13,276 bases of DNA from JANXQE01 sp035651635 (GTDB taxonomy: Bacteria; Verrucomicrobiota; Verrucomicrobiia; Limisphaerales; UBA8199), in contig DASRFK010000164.1 of assembly GCA_035651635.1 (NCBI GenBank), forward strand, positions 1 through 13,276. The letters are read 5' to 3'. Position 1 is the stretch's first letter; each line of letters opens with the position of its first letter. This document shows, in pieces, positions 1 to 8,489 of the stretch. The notes under the pieces were generated by a model that was given only the letters and a program-made list of their open reading frames with translations, was not told the DNA's origin and did not search any database. Both the position numbers and the translations under genes were made by a program.

Positions 1-194
1 CACGCGGCAATGTACTCGAGCGCCTCGGCCAAATAAAACTCCTCGAGCGTCTCATAGAGCACCACCTTAAACCCGGGACGCGAGAGCTGGGCCATTTTTT
101 GCGGAGTCAACGCCGCGGCGTCGCGAATGATTCCCTGGTCCAGCGTGGTATAATCCCACCAGTCCGGCGCGATGGAACTGAGTTTGCGTGGCAT
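1..194 (-). CDS. NagB-like glucosamine-6-phosphate isomerase/deaminase family protein, N-terminal part only
   Basis: The first 64 residues of a protein that runs off the left edge. It starts at an ATG (194-192), 3 bases after the stop of the PIG-L gene, and stays open to the window end. The N-terminus begins MPRKLSSIAPDWWDYTTLD and continues with a RPGFKVVLYETLEEFYLAEALEYIAA-type helix (residues about 40-64). I recall this from proteins annotated as glucosamine-6-phosphate isomerase/6-phosphogluconolactonase-like in Planctomycetota and Verrucomicrobiota. That is memory of the family, not an alignment. The catalytic region lies outside the window, so activity cannot be judged. No Shine-Dalgarno is visible, which fits translation coupled to the gene before it. 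The company of a deacetylase and an oxidoreductase suggests amino-sugar metabolism. The reading frame is certain; the family is moderately sure. Confidence 0.6.
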   Translation of the reverse strand, partial: MPRKLSSIAPDWWDYTTLDQGIIRDAAALTPQKMAQLSRPGFKVVLYETLEEFYLAEALEYIAA

Positions 195-197
195 AAG

Positions 198-995
198 CTA
201 TTGTTCGAGGCGCTTTTCGTAAGCGACATTGAGCAAATAGTCTTTGCCCAACGCGTGCCTTAGTGGATCGATGTCCGCTCTGGAAAAACCAAGGTGCAAA
301 TGACGGCGCCAGCCTTCGGCGTGTTTAAAGCGTTTCGACAGGCGCCCTAATTGAATCGACATATCACTCATGGTCTGCAGGTATGAGTTGAGTCCCTGAC
401 TCACCTCGAGCCATTGTTGCTGGCTTTGATGCCGAGCCAGCGCGTGCAGCTTGGTCTCGTGTACCGAGCCCGTGTTTACGAAAATTCCCGGCATCACCCG
501 TCGGCGAAGTGGATCGCGCAGTCCATGCGGCATGCAATGATACACCGCGACGTCCCCGTCGATGGCCGCGCGTCGCGGACGAGTCTGAAAATTGGGCATG
601 GGTGTCGCGAAAGCCGCCGTCACTACCAGCCGGCACGTGTTGGTGTGATCTTCCATGTAATCCTGCGGCGAATGGGTCAGCACGATTCCAGGGCGCACAT
701 CGCGAAGGACCGCGGCCACACGTCGTAGCAGGCTGACTTCATAAACAATTTCCAAGTCATCGGTCAGGCTGGGATGAAAGTGTGCGCCCAGAACCGCGGC
801 GGCGCGGCGGGCTTCTTTACGCCGGAGTGCGCGGGTCCGGGTGGAGTTGTGTTCGTTGCTGCCGCAATTACCACTGGCAATATTGAAATAATGAGTCTCA
901 TACCGGGCCCTTTTGAGCTGCAGCAGCGTCCCGGCCATATAAAACTCGATATCATCCGGGTGTGCGCCGATCGCTATCGCAATGCGGTTTACCAT
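198..995 (-). CDS. PIG-L / LmbE family metal-dependent N-deacetylase
   Basis: A 265-residue protein of the PIG-L/LmbE fold, whose members remove acetyl groups from N-acetylglucosamine-type sugars using zinc. The signature GAHPDDIE lies at residues 10-17. H12 and D15 are the expected metal ligands and D14 the expected general base. A second motif, THSPQDYMEDHTNT at 107-120, supplies H117 as third ligand. No signal peptide is seen, so it is probably cytoplasmic. I chose the ATG at 995 rather than a TTG one codon earlier, because the ATG shares its A with the stop codon of the Gfo/Idh/MocA gene (TGATG). This implies translational coupling, and no Shine-Dalgarno is visible. The length is normal for the family. 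The substrate is unknown; neighbours point to an amino-sugar conjugate. Confidence 0.9.
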   Translation of the reverse strand: MVNRIAIAIGAHPDDIEFYMAGTLLQLKRARYETHYFNIASGNCGSNEHNSTRTRALRRKEARRAAAVLGAHFHPSLTDDLEIVYEVSLLRRVAAVLRDVRPGIVLTHSPQDYMEDHTNTCRLVVTAAFATPMPNFQTRPRRAAIDGDVAVYHCMPHGLRDPLRRRVMPGIFVNTGSVHETKLHALARHQSQQQWLEVSQGLNSYLQTMSDMSIQLGRLSKRFKHAEGWRRHLHLGFSRADIDPLRHALGKDYLLNVAYEKRLEQ

Positions 996-2029
996 CAACG
1001 CCGTTGTGAGATTTTTACCGGCCGCCCCAACGCGGCCGAACGGTCGGCGGCAAAAATGAGGTCATGCGTTCTGGCTGCCTCCCGGAGGCTGGTCAGGGGC
1101 ATGTCGCGGCCGGCTTCGAGTGCGTTAAAGAAAGCCTCGAACTGAGTCTGGTAGGGATGATCGGAGACATCGCCTGAATCCAGGGGTTTAAAAGCGAGGG
1201 TGCTCCAATTTTCTTTGCTGGTTTTGAGTTCGCTCGAATGAAACCTGTTATCGAGCAAACTGCCTTTGCTGCCGACCAGGTGGGTATGGAAGTAGTACGG
1301 CTGTAAACAGTCAATGCAGGCCGTGCACTTGCCGATAGCACCGTTCTTGAACTTGAGGATCGTCACGCTTGTCGAGGGATATTCATAGGGAGCGAAAGCT
1401 TTGCCGACCGATTTAGTTCCCGCGCTCATCACTTCGATCACTTCATTGCCCATGCAGAACAACAGCGCGTCCAGAGCGTGGCAGCCGGCTGACAATAACG
1501 CGCTGCCACCTTGCGCCTTTTTTGTGTTCCAACGGAATTGTCCATACCACGGTCCGATGCCGTGGTAATAATCAATTTCACCATAATGAAGTTTTCCGAG
1601 GAGTCCCTGATCCAGCAAGGCCTTCGTCGCCAGGAACTGACTGGAAAAACGGCACTCGAAGCACACGCAGGCCTTGACTGCGGCTTTGTCGACCGCCTGC
1701 AGGACGCGAGTGAGATCCTTGGGCGTCAGGCAGACGGGCTTTTCGATGATGAGATGCTTGCCCGCCCGCGCCGCGCGCACGGCCTGGTCCGCGTGGCGAT
1801 CGGGAAGTCCGCAGACCGAGACCACATTGATTTCGGGGTCCTCGAGCATCTCCTCGAGCGCCGTGTAAGACCGCATCGGCCGGCCATACCGAGCCGAAAG
1901 CTCTTCCGAAGCAACCTTGCGAGCGGAACAAATGGCTGAGACTTGCCCCGCGGTCGTGGCGTTAATCGCAGCGATGTGGGCGCTCGCCGCCCAACCGTAA
2001 CCGATGATTCCGACATTAAAGTTCTTCAC
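995..2029 (-). CDS. Gfo/Idh/MocA family NAD(P)-dependent oxidoreductase
   Basis: A 344-residue sugar oxidoreductase of the Gfo/Idh/MocA family. Residues 5-20 form the first strand and glycine-rich turn of a Rossmann fold (GIIGYGWAASAH, 7-18). EKPVCLT at 96-102 contains the family's EKP motif, whose lysine contacts cofactor and substrate. GGSALLSAGCHALD at 174-187 matches the second-domain motif with the expected histidine (H184) and aspartate (D187). The protein is probably cytoplasmic. The start is a GTG at 2029, the first start in an open frame that aligns with the usual N-terminus; no clear Shine-Dalgarno precedes it. It is the first gene of a leftward unit with the PIG-L and NagB-like genes and diverges from the dehydrogenase at 2256. 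The family is secure, the sugar substrate is not. Some relatives oxidise glycosides at C3, which would suit a glycan-processing cluster. Confidence 0.92.
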   Translation of the reverse strand: MKNFNVGIIGYGWAASAHIAAINATTAGQVSAICSARKVASEELSARYGRPMRSYTALEEMLEDPEINVVSVCGLPDRHADQAVRAARAGKHLIIEKPVCLTPKDLTRVLQAVDKAAVKACVCFECRFSSQFLATKALLDQGLLGKLHYGEIDYYHGIGPWYGQFRWNTKKAQGGSALLSAGCHALDALLFCMGNEVIEVMSAGTKSVGKAFAPYEYPSTSVTILKFKNGAIGKCTACIDCLQPYYFHTHLVGSKGSLLDNRFHSSELKTSKENWSTLAFKPLDSGDVSDHPYQTQFEAFFNALEAGRDMPLTSLREAARTHDLIFAADRSAALGRPVKISQRR

Positions 2030-2255
2030 GCGTAAGTTGCGCCCGGCTTCGTCCAGTGGCTATGGAATTGGTGTAACAGGCCAACGCTCGTCGCGAAACA
2101 TAAAATTATTCGTCCTCAGGGCGGCGGTCGCCTGGTCGAGATGGTGGGATGATGTCCCCAGTTGGCGGCTGACCCTGGACGTAAGATGTTTCATTGTTCG
2201 GATGGGCGCGTTGCGCTGCCTGATCGAACGAGTCGCGGGGAGACCGATCCATAAA
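2030..2255. promoter_or_regulatory. divergent intergenic spacer, presumed two-way promoter region
   Basis: This 226-base spacer separates divergent starts at 2029 (minus) and 2256 (plus), so it must hold promoters for both units if neither is read through. An AT-rich patch at about 2099-2110 contains TATGTT on the minus strand, a possible -10 for the Gfo/Idh/MocA unit, but no convincing -35 pairs with it. TAAGAT near 2182-2187 is a possible plus-strand -10; an upstream TTGGCG sits only 14 bases away, which is short. A purine run GGGGAGA at 2237-2243 lies about 12 bases before the ATG at 2256 and may be its ribosome site. The plus frame stays open back to 2004, but that extension would overlap the other gene and shows no family similarity. 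Confidence 0.4.
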
Positions 2256-5200
2256 ATGTTAGCTGAGACGACGACTCGAACTCAACGCCTGGTCAGTGCC
2301 GCCAAAAGGCAGCGCAGCACCGATGTGGACCTCGCGGGTCTGGAAGCCACCCTCAAACGGAACATCAAGGGCGAGGTCCGGTTTGATGCCGGCAGCCGCG
2401 CTCTGTATGCCACCGACGGCTCGAATTACCGGCAAGTTCCAATCGGGGTTGTGATTCCCCGAGATGCGGAGGATGTGCGGCAAACCCTCGGCGCCTGTCA
2501 CCGGTTCGGCGCTCCGGTACTCAGCCGGGGCGGCGGCACGAGCCTGGCAGGGCAATGTTGCAACGTGGCCGTGTTAATGGATTTCACCAAGTACATGAAC
2601 CGCGTACTGGAGATCGATCCGCAAAAACGTCTGGCTCGCGTGCAGCCGGGCTGTGTGCTGGATGATCTGCGCGACCAGGCCGGCCAAAAATTTGGGCTAA
2701 CGTTTGGGCCCGACCCGGCCACGCATTCCCACTGCGCCATTGGCGGCATGCTGGGCAACAATTCCTGCGGAATTCATTCGCTGCTGGCCGGCAAGCACGG
2801 GTTGGGCCTCCGAACCTCGGATAATACGCACGAGTTGGAAGTCCTCACTTACGACGGCGCGCATATGCGAGTGGGCGAAACTCCACCCCATGAACTGGAA
2901 AGGATCATCGGTCTGGGCGGAGCTCAAGGAGAGATTTATAAGAAATTGCGAGCTCTGCGCGACAAATATGCGGACCATCTGCGAAATAATTTCCCGAAAT
3001 TGCCGCGTCGTGTTTCGGGATACAATCTCGACGAACTGCTTCCCGAGCATCATTTTCAGGTGGCCCGATCACTGGTAGGTTCGGAAGGAACATTAGTGAC
3101 GATTTTGGAGGCCACGCTGCGCCTGGTTCCCAAACCTGGCGCCAACACGCTTTTGGTCCTGGGTTATCCGGACGCTTTTTCCGCGGCCGATCACCTGATG
3201 GAAATCCTCGAATTCCAGCCCATCGGCCTGGAAGGGATCGATGAGCTGCTCATTAGTTGGATCAAGCTCAAGAAAACCCGCCAGGCCAACCTCAAACTAA
3301 TGCCCCCGGGCAAAGCATGGCTCTTCGTGCAGTTTGGCGGAGATACCAAGCAAGATGCCGATGGGCAGGCGCAACGTTGTCTGAAGCGACTTGAGAGTGT
3401 CAAAAACCCACCCTCCTCGAAGATCTACGATGAGCCCGAAGAAGAGGAGAAGCTGTGGAAAATTCGCGAAAGCGGCCTTAGCGCCACGGCCTGGGTGCCC
3501 AATCACCCGGACAACTGGCCGGGTTTCGAGGATTCAGCGGTCCCAACGCAAATGGTGGGTCCTTATCTGCGGGATTTGAGGCGGTTGATGGATAAGTACG
3601 GTTACACCGCCTCGCTGTATGGCCACTTTGGCCAGGGATGCATCCACTGCCGCATTCCCTTCGATCTTTATTCCTTCGAAGGAATCCAGAAATGGAAAGC
3701 GTTCATGGAAGAGGGGACTGACCTCGTGGTGCGCTATGGCGGTTCCATTTCGGGTGAGCACGGCGACGGACAGGCGCGCGCGCCGTACCTTCACAAAATG
3801 TTTGGGCCGGAATTGATGCAGGCTTTCCGTGAGTTCAAGCGGATTTGGGATCCACATTGGAAAATGAATCCCGGCAAGGTCATCGACGCTTACCCGATAG
3901 ATGCCAATCTGCGCATTGGAACCAGCTATAGTCCGCCCAATCCCGACACGCATTTCAAGTATCCTGAGGACAATTGGACCTTCGCCCGCGCAGCGCTGCG
4001 CTGTGTTGGAGTTGGCAACTGCCGTAAAAAGGACGGTCAGACGATGTGCCCCAGCTACCAGGTTACTCTGGAAGAGGAACACTGCACCCGGGGGCGGGCC
4101 AGGCTGCTCTGGGAGATGCTCAACGGGCGGGAACTCAAAGACGGTTGGCGGAGTGAGGCCGTGAAGCATTCGTTGGATCTTTGCTTGTCCTGTAAAGGCT
4201 GCAAAGGCGATTGCCCGGTCCAAGTGGACATGGCCACTTACAAGGCCGAATTTCTGTCCCACTACTATCAAGGCCGGCTGCGCTCGCGGCAGGCCTACGC
4301 GTTTGGCCTAATCCACAACTGGTCGCGACTGGCCAGCCTTGCGCCCAGTCTCGTCAATCTTTTCACCCAGGCACCCGGCCTGCGCGCCGTTGCGAAGCTT
4401 GTGGCGGGCATGGCACCCGAGCGTCGTGTGCCGCGCTTCGCGCCGCAGTCTTTCAAGGGCTGGTGGCGAAATCGCACCCGCACAAGTGATCGCGGCAGCC
4501 GCGTCCTGCTCTTCGCTGATACTTTCAACAATTACTTCCACACTGAGGTGGCGCGAGCCGCGGTCGAAGTGCTGGAGAATGCTGGATTCGCGGTGAACGT
4601 ACCAATGGCAGATCTCTGCTGCGGCCGGCCGCTGTACGATTACGGCATGCTCGAGCAAGCCAAGAGCCGGTTGGCCGCCATCCTGTTCCATCTCCGGCGC
4701 GATATTCAGGCGGGCACCCCCATGGTTGTCCTGGAGCCCAGTTGTTGTGCGGTGTTTCGGGATGAACTGATGAATCTATTTCCCAACAATACCCAGGCCA
4801 AACGTCTTAACGAACATACTTTCACACTGGCAGAATTCCTCCGCCGGTATGCCCCGCATTACTCACCGCCCCGCTTAAACCGCCGGGCCTTGATTCACGG
4901 ACATTGTCATCAAAAGGCGTTGATGGGAATGGAATCCGAACAGGAAGTGCTTCGCGCCATGGGGGTGGAAAGTGAAATGCCAGATTTGGGCTGCTGCGGC
5001 ATGGCGGGCTCGTTTGGATTTGAGAAAGGTGAGAAGTACCAGGTGTCGGCCAAGTGCGGGGAACGGGCGCTCTTGCCCAAGGTCCGCCAAGCGGACGACG
5101 AAAAACTCATCATCGCCGACGGATTCAGCTGCAAAACCCAAATCGCCCAAGGCACCGACCGGCGGGCGCTGCATCTCGCGCAGGTGATTCAATTGGCGCT

Positions 5201-5366
5201 GCATCAGGGGCCGGGAGAAAGTCGGCGCCCTGAAGATCGTTTCGAACGCGAACGGCAAGCGGAATTTCATGCGGGCAACGTGCGCACCGCGGCCGCGATC
5301 GCCGGTTTAGCCGCGGCTGGGCTGCTCGCCTGGGGTTTGTTCTCGAGAGGACGCAAGGGAACCTAA
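2256..5366 (+). CDS. FAD-linked and iron-sulphur D-2-hydroxyacid dehydrogenase (YdiJ-type fusion) with C-terminal membrane tail
   Basis: A 1036-residue fusion of an FAD-linked oxidase and a GlpC-like iron-sulphur protein, the architecture of E. coli YdiJ (about 1018 residues) and related D-lactate or D-2-hydroxyglutarate dehydrogenases. Domains in order: FAD-binding with SRGGGTSLAGQ at about 90-100 and GNNSCG near 166; substrate domain with GHFGQGCIH (about 456) and SGEHGDGQ (about 500); a ferredoxin-like part with C583, C589, C598-P and C643xxC646xxC649xxxC653-P, so probably two clusters; then two CCG-type halves (C788-C789-G, C830-C831, HGHCH 881-885, C913-C914-G). The last residues (about 1011-1029) form an Ala/Leu-rich hydrophobic stretch followed by SRGRKGT, a likely single-span tail. 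The start at 2256 is chosen because family similarity begins just after it; the frame extends 84 codons further without similarity. It probably delivers electrons to quinones. The exact substrate is uncertain. Confidence 0.9.
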   Translation: MLAETTTRTQRLVSAAKRQRSTDVDLAGLEATLKRNIKGEVRFDAGSRALYATDGSNYRQVPIGVVIPRDAEDVRQTLGACHRFGAPVLSRGGGTSLAGQCCNVAVLMDFTKYMNRVLEIDPQKRLARVQPGCVLDDLRDQAGQKFGLTFGPDPATHSHCAIGGMLGNNSCGIHSLLAGKHGLGLRTSDNTHELEVLTYDGAHMRVGETPPHELERIIGLGGAQGEIYKKLRALRDKYADHLRNNFPKLPRRVSGYNLDELLPEHHFQVARSLVGSEGTLVTILEATLRLVPKPGANTLLVLGYPDAFSAADHLMEILEFQPIGLEGIDELLISWIKLKKTRQANLKLMPPGKAWLFVQFGGDTKQDADGQAQRCLKRLESVKNPPSSKIYDEPEEEEKLWKIRESGLSATAWVPNHPDNWPGFEDSAVPTQMVGPYLRDLRRLMDKYGYTASLYGHFGQGCIHCRIPFDLYSFEGIQKWKAFMEEGTDLVVRYGGSISGEHGDGQARAPYLHKMFGPELMQAFREFKRIWDPHWKMNPGKVIDAYPIDANLRIGTSYSPPNPDTHFKYPEDNWTFARAALRCVGVGNCRKKDGQTMCPSYQVTLEEEHCTRGRARLLWEMLNGRELKDGWRSEAVKHSLDLCLSCKGCKGDCPVQVDMATYKAEFLSHYYQGRLRSRQAYAFGLIHNWSRLASLAPSLVNLFTQAPGLRAVAKLVAGMAPERRVPRFAPQSFKGWWRNRTRTSDRGSRVLLFADTFNNYFHTEVARAAVEVLENAGFAVNVPMADLCCGRPLYDYGMLEQAKSRLAAILFHLRRDIQAGTPMVVLEPSCCAVFRDELMNLFPNNTQAKRLNEHTFTLAEFLRRYAPHYSPPRLNRRALIHGHCHQKALMGMESEQEVLRAMGVESEMPDLGCCGMAGSFGFEKGEKYQVSAKCGERALLPKVRQADDEKLIIADGFSCKTQIAQGTDRRALHLAQVIQLALHQGPGESRRPEDRFERERQAEFHAGNVRTAAAIAGLAAAGLLAWGLFSRGRKGT

Positions 5367-5462
5367 CCGGGTCGAAATCGGAGTGGAATCGCGGCTTGGG
5401 CGGCCACTTCCAGCCGGCAGTAATCGTAGTACACAGAAACTAATAAAAGGAGAAATCGAATT

Positions 5463-7217
5463 ATGGCCAAAACGGGCGCGGATGTTCTGATTGAAACTCT
5501 CATTGATTGGGGCGTGGAGATTGTCTTCGGTCTTCCGGGAGATGGTATCGATGGCATTATGGAATCGTTGCGCACCCATTGCGACCAACTGCGTTTCTTG
5601 CAGGTGCGGCATGAGGAGGCGGCCGCTTTCATGGCCTGCGGTTATGCGAAATATACCGGGCGGTTGGGTGTGTGCGTGGCCACCTCCGGCCCGGGAGGCA
5701 TTCATCTGCTGAATGGTTTGTATGATGCCAAGCTCGATGGGCAGCCGGTCCTGGCGATCACCGGCCATCATTTCCATGATCTGATTGAAACGCATGCGCA
5801 GCAGGACGTGGATCTCGATCGGCTTTACATGGATGTGGCCGTGTACAACGCGCGCGTGATGGGTCCGGAGCACGTTGCCAACGTTGCCAATTTAGCCTGT
5901 CGCACCGCGCTGGGCCGACGCGGAGTGGCCCACATTAATTTCCCGATTGATTTCCAATCGATGCCGGTTAAAAAAGGTCACCCATCCCAGCGAGGCAAGC
6001 AGCACGCCAACGTCCAAACCTTTGCCCGAGGCGCGGCGTTGCCTTCAGAGCAAGACCTGCGGCGGGCCGCTGACGTGCTGAACGCGGGACAGAAGGTCGC
6101 AATGCTCGTGGGCGCGGGGGCCCTCGACGCTACTGATGAGCTGGTGTCCGCCTCTGAGAAGCTGGGAGCGCCAATCATTAAGGCGCTGTTGGGGAAAGCC
6201 GCCGTGCCGGATGAGGATCCGCATACCACCGGCGGGATTGGTTTGCTCGGCACCACTCCTTCTCAGGAAGCCATGGAAAAGTGCGACACGTTGCTAATGG
6301 TCGGCACTTCTTTCCCGTATATCGAATTTCTTCCCAAGCCGGGGGCGGCTCGCGGAGTGCAAATCGATCTGGATCCCGCGCGGATCGCCTTGCGTTACCC
6401 CATCGAGGTTGGTCTTGTGGGTGACAGCAAACGAACCCTCCAAACCTTGCTGCCGCTGCTTCGATATAATGAAGATCGCTCGTTTCTGACCCAGGCGCAG
6501 AAAGGAATGGCCGAGTGGTGGCAGTTGATGGAACAGCGCGGCACACGTGAGGACAAACCAATGAAGCCTCAAGTCGTCGCCTGGGAACTGGGCAAGCGCC
6601 TCCGGGAGGACGCAATTGTCTCGTGTGACAGTGGCACCATCGCCACCTGGTGGGCGCGCCAAATCAAGGCCAAACGGGGACAGAAATTTTCACTTTCGGG
6701 CACTCTGGCGACGATGGGCAACGGTCTGCCTTACTGCATTGCCTCCCAGGTCGCTTATCCAAACCGACAATGTGTTGCATTCATCGGAGATGGCGGCTTC
6801 TCCATGCTCATGGCCGATTTCGTCACGGCCGTGAAGTACGAATTGCCCATCAAAGTCGTGATCATAAAAAACAACGTTCTAGGCATGATCCGCTGGGAAC
6901 AAATGGTCATGCTGGGCAACCCTGAGTATGCTGTCGAGCTTCAGCCCATTGATTTCGCCATGTTCGCTCGCTCGTGTGGCGCGGTCGGTTTGACTGTCAC
7001 TGAACCCAAGGCCTGCGGCGACATCCTCGAGCAGGCCTTAAATGCGCCCGGACCTGCTCTCGTCGAAGCGGTCGTCGACCCGTTTGAACCGCCGCTCCCC
7101 GCTAAAATCAAACCTGATCAAGCGCTGAAATTCGCTGAATCGCTAGCCCGGGGTGAACCACGGCGGATGCGTATCGCCACGACGATTCTTGAAGACAGGG
7201 TAAAAGAGCTGGTTTAA
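5463..7217 (+). CDS. thiamine-diphosphate-dependent enzyme, pyruvate oxidase / quinone-linked pyruvate dehydrogenase (PoxB) type
   Basis: A 584-residue three-domain ThDP enzyme of the PoxB/acetolactate-synthase superfamily. RHEE at 49-52 carries the conserved glutamate (E51 by position after His) that activates the cofactor. SGPGG follows at about 75-79, as in the pyrimidine-binding domain. The ThDP/metal motif runs from G442-D443-G444 to N470-N471. The middle domain (about 190-330) should bind FAD in PoxB-like members. The C-terminus ends in a charged, possibly amphipathic helix; in E. coli PoxB the C-terminus docks on the membrane, but similarity there is not shown. A strong ribosome site, AAAGGAG at 5446-5452, precedes the ATG and fixes the start. 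It lies 96 bases after the dehydrogenase gene on the same strand, which would let pyruvate pass from one to the other. Acetolactate synthase or another 2-oxoacid decarboxylase remains possible. Confidence 0.82.
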   Translation: MAKTGADVLIETLIDWGVEIVFGLPGDGIDGIMESLRTHCDQLRFLQVRHEEAAAFMACGYAKYTGRLGVCVATSGPGGIHLLNGLYDAKLDGQPVLAITGHHFHDLIETHAQQDVDLDRLYMDVAVYNARVMGPEHVANVANLACRTALGRRGVAHINFPIDFQSMPVKKGHPSQRGKQHANVQTFARGAALPSEQDLRRAADVLNAGQKVAMLVGAGALDATDELVSASEKLGAPIIKALLGKAAVPDEDPHTTGGIGLLGTTPSQEAMEKCDTLLMVGTSFPYIEFLPKPGAARGVQIDLDPARIALRYPIEVGLVGDSKRTLQTLLPLLRYNEDRSFLTQAQKGMAEWWQLMEQRGTREDKPMKPQVVAWELGKRLREDAIVSCDSGTIATWWARQIKAKRGQKFSLSGTLATMGNGLPYCIASQVAYPNRQCVAFIGDGGFSMLMADFVTAVKYELPIKVVIIKNNVLGMIRWEQMVMLGNPEYAVELQPIDFAMFARSCGAVGLTVTEPKACGDILEQALNAPGPALVEAVVDPFEPPLPAKIKPDQALKFAESLARGEPRRMRIATTILEDRVKELV

Positions 7218-7267
7218 GAGCGTGTTTGGCCAAATGCCGCTAAGGCTTCAAATTCCCTTCACCCTGG

Positions 7268-7288
7268 CCCTCTCCCAAAGGGAGAGGG
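7268..7288. repeat. perfect 9-bp inverted repeat, possible terminator or dispersed intergenic repeat
   Basis: CCCTCTCCC (7268-7276) and GGGAGAGGG (7280-7288) form a perfect 9-bp stem with an AAA loop, 50 bases after the stop of the PoxB-type gene. No run of T follows, so it is not a classical intrinsic terminator on either strand. Very similar pyrimidine/purine hairpins are scattered between genes in many bacterial genomes, so a dispersed repeat is the better guess. It may reduce read-through into the enolase-superfamily gene. Confidence 0.6.
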
Positions 7289-7365
7289 AACAACAGCGGA
7301 CGTCAGAAAAGTAGTGCGACGTTTGGCCTCCGGGCCGGGGATCCTGGCGGTAACGGATTACTCCC

Positions 7366-8460
7366 ATGGATGTTCTAATCGAGTCCTTGGCCGTTTCGGC
7401 TTACCAGGTGCCAACCGACGACGGCCCGGAATCCGATGGCACGCTTTGCTGGGACTCGACGACGCTTGTCCTGGTGGAGGTCCAGGCGGGGGGTCGGATT
7501 GGCCAGGGCTTCACTTACGCCGATCAATGCGTCGCGAGCTTAATTCAGGCGAAACTACGGGAGATAATTATTGGGCGCGATGCTATGGACGTAGGCGGCA
7601 GCTTCGACCTCCTGGTGCGCGCGCTTCGTAATCTCGGCCGGAGCGGCCTCACCGCCATGGCCGTTTCCGCTGTCGATGTTGCCCTGTGGGATCTCAAGGC
7701 GCATCTGCTCGATTTGCCGCTGGTAAAGCTCCTGGGCCAGGTTCGCGCATCGGTTCCCGCTTATGGCAGCGGGGGCTTTACCTCTTACTCCATTTCTCGA
7801 CTGCAACAGCAACTCGGTGATTGGGTAGCCAGCGGCCTCCGGAGTGTGAAAATGAAGATCGGGCGCGAGCCCGGCCAGGATTTGAATCGTGTACGCCTGG
7901 CGCGCCAGGCAATTGGCGATGTGAGCCAGCTGTATGTGGACGCGAACGGCGCATACGGTGTCAAGCAAGCCTTGGAACACGCGGAGGCTTTTCGGCCATT
8001 CCGGGTCAGCTGGTTCGAAGAACCTGTCTCCTCGGATGACTTAGCCGGGTTACGCTTAATTCGCGAAAGAGCGCCGGCCGAAATGGTCATTGCCGCCGGT
8101 GAATATGGATATGACCCGATCTATTTTCGACGCATGCTTGAATCCGCCGCAGTCGATGTGCTCCAGGCGGACGCAACTCGCTGCGGTGGCATCTCGGGTT
8201 TTTTGCAAGCCGCCGGGCTCTGCGAAGGGTTCCAGACACCCCTTTCGGCCCATACCGCTCCCTCGATCCATCAGCACGCTTGCTGCGCTGTGAGCCGCGC
8301 TACCAACGTCGAGTACTTCTACGATCACTATCGAATCGAACACATGTTCTTCGACGGAGCCGCCCAACCACGCGGAGGGGAGCTTAAACCCGACCTCTCC
8401 CGGCCCGGCTTGGGTTTGGAATTCAAACGTTCAGATGCCCGGAAGTACCAGGTTTGCTAG
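7366..8460 (+). CDS. mandelate racemase/muconate-lactonising enzyme family protein (enolase superfamily), likely sugar-acid dehydratase
   Basis: A 364-residue enolase-superfamily enzyme of the mandelate racemase group. The capping domain covers roughly 1-125 and the barrel follows. K162-M-K164 is the KxK base motif. Metal ligands are D192 (VDANGAY), E218 (WFEEP) and E246 (AAGEYGYD). D269 and H296, 27 residues apart, form the His-Asp dyad in the spacing of mandelate racemase. These enzymes take a proton next to a carboxylate, giving racemisation or dehydration of a sugar acid. The ATG at 7366 is the first start after an in-frame stop (7351-7353); no strong ribosome site is seen. It follows the PoxB-type gene by 148 bases with a hairpin between, so co-transcription is uncertain, and it converges on pdxA with 29 bases between. 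The substrate cannot be named from sequence alone. Confidence 0.88.
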   Translation: MDVLIESLAVSAYQVPTDDGPESDGTLCWDSTTLVLVEVQAGGRIGQGFTYADQCVASLIQAKLREIIIGRDAMDVGGSFDLLVRALRNLGRSGLTAMAVSAVDVALWDLKAHLLDLPLVKLLGQVRASVPAYGSGGFTSYSISRLQQQLGDWVASGLRSVKMKIGREPGQDLNRVRLARQAIGDVSQLYVDANGAYGVKQALEHAEAFRPFRVSWFEEPVSSDDLAGLRLIRERAPAEMVIAAGEYGYDPIYFRRMLESAAVDVLQADATRCGGISGFLQAAGLCEGFQTPLSAHTAPSIHQHACCAVSRATNVEYFYDHYRIEHMFFDGAAQPRGGELKPDLSRPGLGLEFKRSDARKYQVC

Positions 8461-8489
8461 GGTCGTGTTTTCTGTCGGCCGACGATTGT

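Noticed and set aside
634..639. CACGTG hexamer in the PIG-L gene as another parS site
   Set aside because: The flanks lack GTTCC and GGAAC, so only the central six bases match; the same holds for CACGTG at 6544-6549.
2004..2255. The upstream extension of the large dehydrogenase to a start at 2004
   Set aside because: The 84 extra residues show no family similarity and would overlap the divergent Gfo/Idh/MocA gene; the ATG at 2256 fits the usual N-terminus.
3534..4271. A 245-codon open frame on the minus strand inside the dehydrogenase gene
   Set aside because: It is fully antisense to well-supported FAD and iron-sulphur motifs, has no recognisable domain or ribosome site, and is explained by the codon bias of the opposite strand.
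8474..8483. GTCGGCCGAC palindrome between the convergent enolase-superfamily gene and pdxA as a two-way terminator
   Set aside because: It is a continuous palindrome without a loop and has no T run on either side.
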